Assembly (NCBI GenBank): GCA_041485845.1
Contig: JBGPKH010000123.1
Coordinates: 1-17,209 of the forward strand
Direction of reading: 5' to 3'
DNA: 17,209 nucleotides
Source: OMOG01 sp041485845
Lineage (GTDB): Bacteria > Acidobacteriota > Terriglobia > Bryobacterales > Bryobacteraceae
The translations under genes and the position numbers were made by a program. The notes beneath the pieces were generated by a model. The model worked only from the letters and a program-made list of their open reading frames with translations, did no database searches and was not told where the DNA came from. Positions 7,482-13,707 of this stretch are shown one piece after another (within the stretch, counting starts at the first letter, position 1; every line of letters begins with the position of its first letter).

Positions 7482-7778
7482 GCGGGGGCGGAGGGGCGCG
7501 GCTCCGAGTGAAACGGATCGGACTACGGCCGTTTCAGGGACCGGAGCTTCCTCTCCCCGGACGACCTCGAGCACCCGCGTCCGCGGCTGGAAGAGGTAAA
7601 GCGGGCAGCAGTACCTTCGGCCCGAAAAGAGGAATTCCATGAGGTAGGCTTCAGTTCCGGAATCGGCGGGAGAACGCCGAATACGGGAGGAGCTGAGAAC
7701 GGATCCTGGCTCCAGCGTGGTGACGGAACGCGTATCGGCGTCCCAAACCTGCAATGGCCGGATGACTTCCCGCAACAC
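7479..7778 (-). CDS. Small hypothetical protein (99 aa)
   Basis: The GTG start gives MLREVIRPLQVWDADTRSVT as the N-terminus, then a serine-rich stretch, a beta-type core (YLMEFLFSGRRYCCPLYLF) with adjacent cysteines and a Pro/Arg-rich tail. I do not recognise a family. Residue composition is protein-like compared with the overlapping frame at 7523-7858, which is Gly/Arg/Cys-rich and less convincing. The ribosome-binding site is weak (GGGG about 10 nt upstream). It lies between the radical SAM selenoprotein gene (ends 7973) and the aldehyde dehydrogenase (starts 7469), all on the minus strand, so it could be co-transcribed with either. No signal peptide or membrane segment is seen. It may also be non-coding. 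Confidence 0.45.
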   Translation of the reverse strand: MLREVIRPLQVWDADTRSVTTLEPGSVLSSSRIRRSPADSGTEAYLMEFLFSGRRYCCPLYLFQPRTRVLEVVRGEEAPVPETAVVRSVSLGAAPLRPR

Positions 7779-7972
7779 GCAAACCCCGTTTCCCCAAGTG
7801 AATGTTCGACAGCGACACTCACCCCTATGCCTCGGTTGCCGGGTCTGAGGTCCGGCATGTATGGGTCTACGTTAGCCCAAGCCGGGTTTCTTCGATAGTG
7901 TATCTTTTGGACAGTGGGGGGGGTACCGGGCTGGCGACCAAGCTGGCGCGGTGTCCCGCTTGTTTACATCTG

Positions 7973-8001
7973 CTACACAAGAGCTAACTGCTCTTCGGTA
8001 G
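7973..8001 (-). promoter_or_regulatory. Bacterial SECIS-like hairpin after the UGA
   Basis: On the minus-strand RNA, after the UGA (8011-8009), CUAC pairs with GUAG (8001-7998 with 7976-7973). A 2x2 internal loop follows, then AAGAGC pairs with GCUCUU (7995-7990 with 7984-7979) around the apical loop AGUUA (7989-7985). The loop lies 19 nt after the UGA and its second base is G. These fit the published bacterial SECIS rules as I know them (short apical loop with an early G, roughly 16-37 nt after UGA). The TAG stop forms part of the basal stem. There is no T-run, so it is not a typical intrinsic terminator. Folding was by eye. Confidence 0.7.
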
Positions 8002-9325
8002 GCTCCGCTCAACAGTACCAGGGCTCCGTCAGGTACGGAATCGTGGCCCGCGACACTTGCGGCACTTCCGGAAAACTTCCCCCCTGCGCCAGGTCCCAGA
8101 TCTGGCGGAAGATCTCCAGGCGGCTCGCGCGGCGACGCTCCTGGCGCTTGATCGTCTCCTGGATCGCGCTGCACAGCGCGTCGAGCGCCGGGTCGGAGTT
8201 GCGCCACGGATAGCACAGGCCGCGCGGGTCGAAGGGCTGGATCATGCGGCGCACTTCGGGGAGCTCCAGCAGGAGCGACCCCTCCGGTATCAGAAGGCGG
8301 ATCGCGAGCTGGATCGGCGACACCCGGCCGGCCAGGTCCAGGTCCACCAGTGCGCGCAGGAAATCGCGGCAGCTCTCGCGCGTGGTCCACGGCGTAAACG
8401 GAATGAAGGTCGGGGACATCGGCAGGCTCACCGACCGCATCAACGCCAACGCCTCGACAAAATCGGCGCGGGTGTGGCCCTTCGCCAGTCTTTCGAGCAC
8501 CGCGTCGTCGAGCGACTCCACGGCGGAAGTCACGAACCGGCAGCCGGTCGACGCCAGCACGGGAAGAAGGCCGCGGTGCTTCAACAGGTGCTCGATCTTG
8601 ATGGTGACGTCGTAGGTGAGCGCCGGCCACTCGCGGTGCAGCGCCTCGACAATCGGGATGGCATGGCCCGGGCCGTTGAAGAAGTCGGGATCGCCGAAAG
8701 TGATGTGCTGGGCGCCGGCGGCGGCCTGCTGGCGGATGTCGGCGAGTACGACGTCCCGCTGGACGATGCGGAAGGCGCCGCGATACACCGGAACCACCGG
8801 GCAGTGGCGGCACAAATGCTTGCAGCCGCGCGAAGCTTCGGTGTAGCCGACCGGGTGGACGGCGCCGTTGGTCACGAGTTGCGCATAAGCCCCCAGGGAC
8901 GGAAGGCCCGTGCGATCGGGGACCAGGAATCGCTGGCGGGCGAGCGAGCTGTGGCCATCCGGCTGACCGCCGTTCGCGACGTCCACCAGGGGCTGCTCGA
9001 ACTCTCCGCCGACGATCGTCCGCACCCCCGCTCGACGCAGCAGGGGCGCATTCAGCGGGGCGTAGAGCCCGTAGGCGCAGAGATGCGCGTCCGGATTCAG
9101 CGCAAGCACCCGATCCACCACCCGCAGAAACAGGCGCGTGGCGGTGTGCATGGGCAGGAAGAATGCGATCAGCTCCGCCTGCTCCACGGCCGGGTGGGGT
9201 AGCGGGCTGCACGAGAGATCCGCCACGGTGACCTGGTGGCCCGCGGCGCGCAGCCACGCGGCCGGCGACGCCAGGCCGAACGGCTGGCGTCCCAGTTCGT
9301 AGGTGGAGATCAGCACGACCCGCAC
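7973..9325 (-). CDS. Radical SAM protein with CUAEP tail, probable selenoprotein (TGA at 8009-8011 read as Sec)
   Basis: Translation from GTG 9325 gives 438 residues to a TGA at 8011-8009. Reading that TGA as selenocysteine continues the frame: C438-U439-A-E-P-T-E-E-Q-L-A-L-V450, then TAG at 7975-7973. This matches the tail that names the 'CUAEP/CCAEP-tail radical SAM (seleno)protein' family I recall. The radical SAM [4Fe-4S] motif is SRGCKHLCRHC (C168, C172, C175; CX3CX2C). Residues 1-110 resemble a Rossmann-type B12-binding-like domain (MRVVLISTYELG, then IVGGEFE) without an obvious DXHXXG. GDPDFFNG (211-218) fits the SAM-barrel region. The substrate is unknown, and the Cys-Sec pair suggests redox or metal chemistry. 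There is no Shine-Dalgarno; CATAAT ends 6 nt before GTG. It is divergent from nadA-moaA. A conventional gene caller would end this gene at 8009, losing the functional tail. sel genes are not in the window. Confidence 0.85.
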
Positions 9326-9329
9326 ATAA

Positions 9330-9338
9330 CCATTATGG
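9330..9338. promoter_or_regulatory. Symmetric -10 site (CCATTATGG) shared by divergent promoters
   Basis: CCATTATGG is its own reverse complement apart from the centre base. On the minus strand it offers CATAAT (9337-9332) ending 6 nt before the radical SAM GTG. On the plus strand it offers CATTAT (9331-9336), which would start transcription about 25 nt before nadA, upstream of its Shine-Dalgarno. The whole intergenic gap is only 43 bp, so both genes must initiate here or within the opposite gene. Confidence 0.4.
9332..9337 (-). promoter_or_regulatory. Putative -10 (CATAAT) of the radical SAM selenoprotein gene
   Basis: CATAAT GGTTAT GTG on the minus strand; the hexamer ends 6 nt before GTG 9325, the same geometry as at the ALDH, GAF and xseA genes. 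No Shine-Dalgarno lies between them. Confidence 0.4.
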
Positions 9339-9353
9339 AGGCTTTGCTAAGAT

Positions 9354-9359
9354 GGAGGT
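9354..9359 (+). promoter_or_regulatory. Strong Shine-Dalgarno of nadA (GGAGGT)
   Basis: GGAGGT ends 9 nt before ATG 9369 and fixes the nadA start. It is the clearest ribosome-binding site in the window and contrasts with the SD-less divergent gene. Confidence 0.8.
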
Positions 9360-9368
9360 GTCTCCCCC

Positions 9369-10298
9369 ATGCTCGCCGCAGCCACCATCGCCGACGAAAT
9401 CCTGGATTTGAAAAAGCACCGGCGCGCCATCCTGCTGGCGCATCACTACCAGGAGCCCGAGATTCAGGAGCTGGCCGACGTGGTGGGCGACAGCCTGGAG
9501 CTGGCCCGCAAGGCGCGCGAGTTCTCGGGCGACGTGATTGCCTTCTGCGGCGTGTGGTTCATGGCGGAGACCGCCAAGGTGCTCAACCCGAACCGCATCG
9601 TGGTGGTCCCCGACCGCGAGGCCAGTTGCAGCCTGGTGGAGAGCTGCCCGGTTGAACCGATCCGCGAATTCCGGCTCAAGAACCCCGACCACGCGATCGT
9701 CAGCTACATCAACACCTCGATCGAGGTGAAGGCCGAGAGCGACATTCTGTGTACCTCGCGCAACGCGGTCAAAGTGGTGAACTCCATTCCGCCGGAGAAG
9801 CCGATCCTGTTCCTGCCGGACCGCAACCTGGGCAACTACGTGCGCAAAGAAACCGGCCGCGAGAACATGAAGATCTGGCAGGGCACATGCATCGTGCATG
9901 CCACCTTCCCGGCGCGCCGGGTCACCGAAGCCATGTTGGAGCATCCCGACGCCAAAGTGGTGGCGCATCCCGAGTGCCCCGAATCGGTGCTCGCCTTGGC
10001 GGATTTCATCGGATCGACCTCGGCGATCATCGAATGGTGCGCGGCCAGCGGCGCGCCGGAGTTCATCGTGATGACCGAGAGCGGCGTGAATTACTCGCTG
10101 GCTCGGGTGGCGCCAGGGAAGCGGTTCCACTTCGTGGCCAACGAGAACTGCAATTGCAGCGAGTGCCCCTTCATGAAGCTGAACACCCTGGAGAAGCTTC
10201 GCGACTGCCTGACGGCCCTGGAACCTCGAGTGGAACTGGCGCCGGAAATCATGCGCCGCGCGCTCGTTCCGCTCGAGCGCATGCTCGCCGTGAAATAA
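9369..10298 (+). CDS. nadA: Quinolinate synthase
   Basis: A 309-residue NadA, the [4Fe-4S] enzyme that condenses iminoaspartate with dihydroxyacetone phosphate to quinolinate in de novo NAD synthesis. Family motifs: LAHHYQEPEIQELADVVGDS (residues 23-42), VPDREASCSLVESCP (80-94), FLPDRNLGNYV (148-158), WQGTCIVH (170-177), AHPECPESV (199-207) and NENCNCSECPFMK (258-270). The three cluster cysteines are expected to be C87, C174 and C266. The length is typical of the short NadA type. A strong Shine-Dalgarno supports ATG 9369. The stop TAA directly abuts the moaA ATG, indicating one transcript with coupled translation. nadB and nadC are not in the window. Confidence 0.96.
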   Translation: MLAAATIADEILDLKKHRRAILLAHHYQEPEIQELADVVGDSLELARKAREFSGDVIAFCGVWFMAETAKVLNPNRIVVVPDREASCSLVESCPVEPIREFRLKNPDHAIVSYINTSIEVKAESDILCTSRNAVKVVNSIPPEKPILFLPDRNLGNYVRKETGRENMKIWQGTCIVHATFPARRVTEAMLEHPDAKVVAHPECPESVLALADFIGSTSAIIEWCAASGAPEFIVMTESGVNYSLARVAPGKRFHFVANENCNCSECPFMKLNTLEKLRDCLTALEPRVELAPEIMRRALVPLERMLAVK

Positions 10299-11297
10299 AT
10301 GCCAACCGCACCGCTCGTCGATTCCTTCGGCCGCGTCCACGACAACCTGCGGGTCAGCGTCACGGACCGCTGCAACATCCGCTGCTTCTACTGCATGCCG
10401 GAACACGACGTGCAGTTCGTCAAGCGCAGCGAGATCCTGGATTTCGAAGAGATCGAGCGCTTCGTGCGCATCGCGGTGACCCTGGGGATCCACAAGGTGC
10501 GGGTCACCGGCGGCGAGCCCCTCGTCCGCCGCGACCTGCCCGTGCTGATCCGGCGCCTGGCGGCCATCCCGGAGATCCGCGACCTCGCGCTCACCACCAA
10601 CGGCGTGCTGCTGCCGCAACTCGCCGAGCCGCTGTATGAGGCGGGCCTGCGCCGTCTCAACGTTCACATCGATACGCTGGACCGCGAGCGCTTCCGCCAG
10701 ATCACGCGGCGCGACGACCTGGACAAGGTGCTGGAGGGTCTGGCGATCGCCAAGCGGACCGGGTATTCCCGGATCAAGCTCAACGCCGTGGCGGTCAAGA
10801 ACCTGGTGGAACCGGACATCGTGCCTCTCGCCCGGTTCGCGCGGGAGAACGGCTTCGAGGTGCGGTACATCGAGTTCATGCCGCTCTATGCGCAAAACCT
10901 CTGGGACCGCGGCAAGGTGCTGCTGGCCGACGACATCCTCCGCACGCTCTCGCGCGAGATTTCGCCGCTCCACCCGATTCCCAATCCCGATCCGCGCGCG
11001 CCGGCCAGCGAGTACGAGTACGCCGATGGCGGCGGCACCGTCGGCTTCATCGCCTCCGTCAGCCGTCCGTTTTGTCTGAACTGCAACCGCATCCGGTTGA
11101 CCGCCGACGGCAAGCTGCGCTACTGTCTCTTCGCCCTCGAAGAGGATGACGTGAAGGGCCTGATGCGCTCGGGAGCGCCCGACGAGCGGATTGCAGGGCT
11201 GATCCGCCGCAATGTGGGCGGCAAGTGGGAGGGGCACGAGATCAACTCGGCCCGCTTCGTCGCGCCGCCGCGGCCCATGTATGCGATCGGCGGCTGA
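10299..11297 (+). CDS. moaA: GTP 3',8-cyclase (molybdenum cofactor biosynthesis protein A)
   Basis: A 332-residue radical SAM enzyme catalysing the first step of molybdenum cofactor synthesis: GTP to 3',8-cyclo-7,8-dihydro-GTP, which MoaC then converts. The N-terminal cluster motif is DRCNIRCFYCMP (C25, C29, C32), followed by TGGEPLVRRDL (70-80), ALTTNGVLL and the IEFMPL segment (191-196). The C-terminal second cluster is PFCLNCNRIRLTADGKLRYC (C259, C262, C276). The protein ends in the double glycine (AIGG) needed for activity in the family. The ATG follows the nadA TAA with no gap. Pairing with nadA puts two oxygen-sensitive Fe-S cofactor enzymes in one operon. moaC, moaD and moaE are not in the window. 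Confidence 0.97.
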   Translation: MPTAPLVDSFGRVHDNLRVSVTDRCNIRCFYCMPEHDVQFVKRSEILDFEEIERFVRIAVTLGIHKVRVTGGEPLVRRDLPVLIRRLAAIPEIRDLALTTNGVLLPQLAEPLYEAGLRRLNVHIDTLDRERFRQITRRDDLDKVLEGLAIAKRTGYSRIKLNAVAVKNLVEPDIVPLARFARENGFEVRYIEFMPLYAQNLWDRGKVLLADDILRTLSREISPLHPIPNPDPRAPASEYEYADGGGTVGFIASVSRPFCLNCNRIRLTADGKLRYCLFALEEDDVKGLMRSGAPDERIAGLIRRNVGGKWEGHEINSARFVAPPRPMYAIGG

Positions 11298-11699
11298 TTC
11301 ACTACGCTTCTTCGGGGACGGAGCCCAGAAAAAGTGGCCCCTGCGGGGCAGCGCAAGGCGTGCGCTTGGTCCTCGCGGTCAGGCGTGTCGATCTTGCCGG
11401 CTTGGCGGCTTCGCCGGAGAAACTCTCGCAACTGAGACAGAAACCGGGCCAAAAGGCCAAGCAGGAACCGAAGGTCCGGTTTTATGCGCTGCACGACCGG
11501 ACCTATCGGGCCGATGTACTGGAAGCGGAGATGGCGCGATTGCGGAGCAACGGGGGAGCAGTGTAGTTCCATTTGGGCAGAGTGCCGTGCGGCTTCCGAC
11601 GAGGTGCAGGAAGATACGCGGCCGCCTCAATCGACCGCGGGCTGTCGTACCCAGACGCTTCCGGGCGGCCGGCATCGGGATCGAACCGGCGCAAGCCCC
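11298..11699. other. Interval between moaA and the GH127 gene (convergent)
   Basis: Apart from the group II intron RT remnant, this 402-bp interval holds a small GC hairpin (GCCCC TGC GGGGC, 11337-11349) without a T-run and a tRNA T-arm-like string near 11677-11687 (minus). No convincing terminator or further gene was seen between the converging moaA and GH127 transcripts. Confidence 0.5.
11315..11566 (+). pseudogene. Group II intron reverse transcriptase/maturase, N-terminal remnant
   Basis: Directly after moaA an open frame encodes SPEKLSQLRQKPGQKAKQEP from 11411, then KVRFYALHDRTYRADVLEAE and ARLRSNGGAV before TAG at 11564. This is the characteristic start of bacterial group II intron-encoded proteins (the QKAKQEPxxRFYALYDRxYRxDVL type), which normally continues into GVDGVT and the RT fingers. 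Here the protein stops at that point, and none of the RT, maturase or endonuclease domains was found. The frame remains open upstream into the moaA end, so no start codon is defined. No intron domain V/VI was recognised. It is best read as a decayed fragment; 11567-11699 shows no further homology by eye. Confidence 0.65.
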
Positions 11700-13490
11700 T
11701 TACCACAGCGCATAGGGCTCCCGATCGAGGTCGAAGTACATCAGATACGGAAAATCCTCGGCCATCTGGTAAAACGGCCGGATCTTCAGCCGCACCGGCC
11801 GGCCATCGGGACGATTCACGCGGAACACCGCCGGCGAATCGTCCGCCACCAGCCACTTGGTCAGATCCGACTCCGCGCGCGGAAGCTGAAACGCCGGAGC
11901 GTGATAGTTGTAATCGAGCGCCAGCACTACCGGCCCGCGGACCAGCGCCACCCGCCGCGGATGCCACCGGTCCACCGCCTGGTAGCGCAGGTGCAGGGGA
12001 ATCCCGACCTCGACGCGGTCTCCCGGACTCCACGTGCGCTCGATCGCCGCCCACTCGCCCGGCCGGCACGCCACGCCCGCCGGCTTGCCGTTCACCGCGA
12101 CCGACATGTCGCGCGACCAGCCCGGCACGCGCAGCTTCAGCGCGAAGCTGGCGTTTTGCGCGCCGCCGATGGTGAGCGTGCTGGTTTCCGTCTCCGGGTA
12201 CCCGGTCTCCTGCGCCACCGTGACCTCGCCCCACTGCACCTCGGAAGGCACATACAAGTTCACGTACAGGCTCGACGCGTCTCGGTAATAGATCAGGTTG
12301 TGGTAGCCAGCCATGTCCTGAATGTAGGTGCCGGAGCAGCAGGTGAAATTCTCCCAATAGTCCACCTTGATGCCGCCGCTGGTGCGGTAATCGGAGTAGT
12401 AGAAATTCCGCCCGCCCGGCCGCAGCGGCAGTGCGGCTCCCGATCCGTTGTAAAACAGGCGCTCGATCCAGTCGCCGTAGCGAGCCTCCCCGGTGAACTG
12501 CATCAGGTACCGCGAGAGCTTGAACGCCGCCCACGAGCCGCACAACGTCTCGAAGGTGTCGGACCGCGTTTCGAGCGCCTTGCCCAGGCTGCCATCCGCG
12601 TTCATGAAGCGCTCGTTGGGGCCATACCCGCCGGTGGCGTAGCACTGCGTGTTCTGCATGAAGTCGTAAAAGTTCCGGATGATCCGCAGGTACGCGGGAT
12701 CGCCCGTCACCGCGTACGCCATGGCCGCGCCGCTGAAGGTGTTCACATGGCTGTAGGCGTGGACCCCGGACGTACCGGAAGGCGCCGGCGTGCCCGCGAA
12801 CTTGTTCCAGTACTGCGGGTAGTGCCAGACTTCGGCGAAGTCCCGGTACATCGGGTTGCCGGTAGCCTGGTAGGCGCGGTACTGGTTTTCGGAGAGCGTA
12901 TACCATTCCTGCGGAAGCCCGTAGTATTGCGTGTTATGGCTCGGGGTGACCGTTCGCGGCTGGCGCTCGAAGGAGCGCTGCGCGTGGCGCGTCACCTTCT
13001 CCAGCAGGGGACTCGCCTCGGGATGTTTCGCGTACAGGTGCATGTCGAGCAGCCCGCAAACCAGCTTGTCGAACGCGTAGTGACGCATGCGGCAATCGCC
13101 ATCGTCCTTCACCGTCCGGGACCACCCGGTCATCAGGCGCGCGGCCTTGTCGCGCACCGCGGCATCGCCGGTCGCGCGGTAGAGGCGCGCCATGCCGCTC
13201 AGCCACTGCCCGAAGACGGTCGCGCTGTTCTCGCGGCACCATCCGCCCAGCGGTTTGCCCGGGGCGGGCAGGCCGGCCGCCGCGCGAAATCCCTGCAGGA
13301 TGTCGTCGTCCGGCAGATTCAGGTAGTATTCGCGCGCGCCTTCCACCTGCTGCCGCCAGCGGCTCGCGCGCAGCCGCACGCCTTCGTAGTCGAAGGGCGC
13401 GATGCGGATCGGGCTGGACGCGCCCCGGCTGGATTGCGCCAGCAGGCTCGCGCCCACCGGAACGGTCTGGAGAAATTCGCGGCGGAGCAT
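11700..13490 (-). CDS. Exported DUF1680 / GH127-like glycoside hydrolase (beta-L-arabinofuranosidase fold)
   Basis: With ATG 13490 the protein is 596 aa and opens MLRREFLQTVPVGASLLAQS, a twin-arginine (RREFL) signal peptide, so it is probably exported folded. An upstream start at 13556 would add 22 Arg-rich residues before the signal and is disfavoured. The central alpha/alpha-barrel resembles DUF1680/GH127 (SENQYRAYQATGNPMYRDFA, then GEARYGDWIERLFYNG and NFTCCSGTYIQDMA), followed by beta-sandwich regions (LKLRVPGWSRDMSVAVNG, then HPRRVALVRGPVVLALD). The CC pair (C384-C385) includes the nucleophile known in HypBA1. The companion E-X-C zinc motif is here E-T-L-C (Glu314, Cys317), one residue longer. 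It may cleave plant or microbial arabinose-type glycans. No sugar transporter or regulator is adjacent. TAGATT lies 7 nt before ATG. Confidence 0.85.
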   Translation of the reverse strand: MLRREFLQTVPVGASLLAQSSRGASSPIRIAPFDYEGVRLRASRWRQQVEGAREYYLNLPDDDILQGFRAAAGLPAPGKPLGGWCRENSATVFGQWLSGMARLYRATGDAAVRDKAARLMTGWSRTVKDDGDCRMRHYAFDKLVCGLLDMHLYAKHPEASPLLEKVTRHAQRSFERQPRTVTPSHNTQYYGLPQEWYTLSENQYRAYQATGNPMYRDFAEVWHYPQYWNKFAGTPAPSGTSGVHAYSHVNTFSGAAMAYAVTGDPAYLRIIRNFYDFMQNTQCYATGGYGPNERFMNADGSLGKALETRSDTFETLCGSWAAFKLSRYLMQFTGEARYGDWIERLFYNGSGAALPLRPGGRNFYYSDYRTSGGIKVDYWENFTCCSGTYIQDMAGYHNLIYYRDASSLYVNLYVPSEVQWGEVTVAQETGYPETETSTLTIGGAQNASFALKLRVPGWSRDMSVAVNGKPAGVACRPGEWAAIERTWSPGDRVEVGIPLHLRYQAVDRWHPRRVALVRGPVVLALDYNYHAPAFQLPRAESDLTKWLVADDSPAVFRVNRPDGRPVRLKIRPFYQMAEDFPYLMYFDLDREPYALW

Positions 13491-13497
13491 GCTTGAG

Positions 13498-13503
13498 AAT
13501 CTA
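13498..13503 (-). promoter_or_regulatory. Putative -10 (TAGATT) of the GH127 gene
   Basis: TAGATT ends 7 nt before ATG 13490 on the minus strand and no Shine-Dalgarno is present, consistent with a leaderless mRNA. The 217-bp gap up to 13707 shows nothing else supportable. Confidence 0.3.
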
Positions 13504-13707
13504 CCGCGCCGGGGGCGGCTCCGCAAGCGGTTGGCGGCGAGCCGGTTGACAATCACACTGGATCGGACCTGCTGGGGCTCGACTTGTCACCGGGGGCCGC
13601 GCTACGTTCACGGCCGGCGGGGAGGAACTTCCGGTTGCAGCCGGCGCCGCCGTCTTCGTCCCCGCACACTCCTGGTGTTCTTCGCGCCGGCGGAAACGCC
13701 CAACTGA

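Noticed and set aside
5259..7511. 750-aa plus-strand frame
   Set aside because: Runs antisense to the VWFA gene, the intergenic region and the ALDH gene; composition typical of GC-rich shadows.
7916..7923. Run of eight G in the gap after the selenoprotein gene
   Set aside because: A homopolymer outside any supported gene; could be a sequencing weakness, no phase-variable ORF is affected.
7802..7987. 61-aa plus-strand frame ending CPACLHLLHKS
   Set aside because: No ribosome-binding site or family, and overlaps the SECIS-like hairpin on the opposite strand.
7979..7995. Hairpin AAGAGC/GCTCTT as an intrinsic terminator
   Set aside because: No T-run follows on either strand; position after the TGA fits a SECIS element better.
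7872..9257. 461-aa minus-strand frame
   Set aside because: Alternate frame of the radical SAM gene; no cluster motif and Pro/Arg/Gly-rich.
11677..11687. tRNA T-arm-like string (GGTTCGATCCC on the minus strand)
   Set aside because: The 5-bp T-stem does not pair properly and no anticodon or D arm is found upstream.
11484..13496. 670-aa plus-strand frame
   Set aside because: Antisense to the GH127 gene, whose minus-strand protein has clear family motifs.
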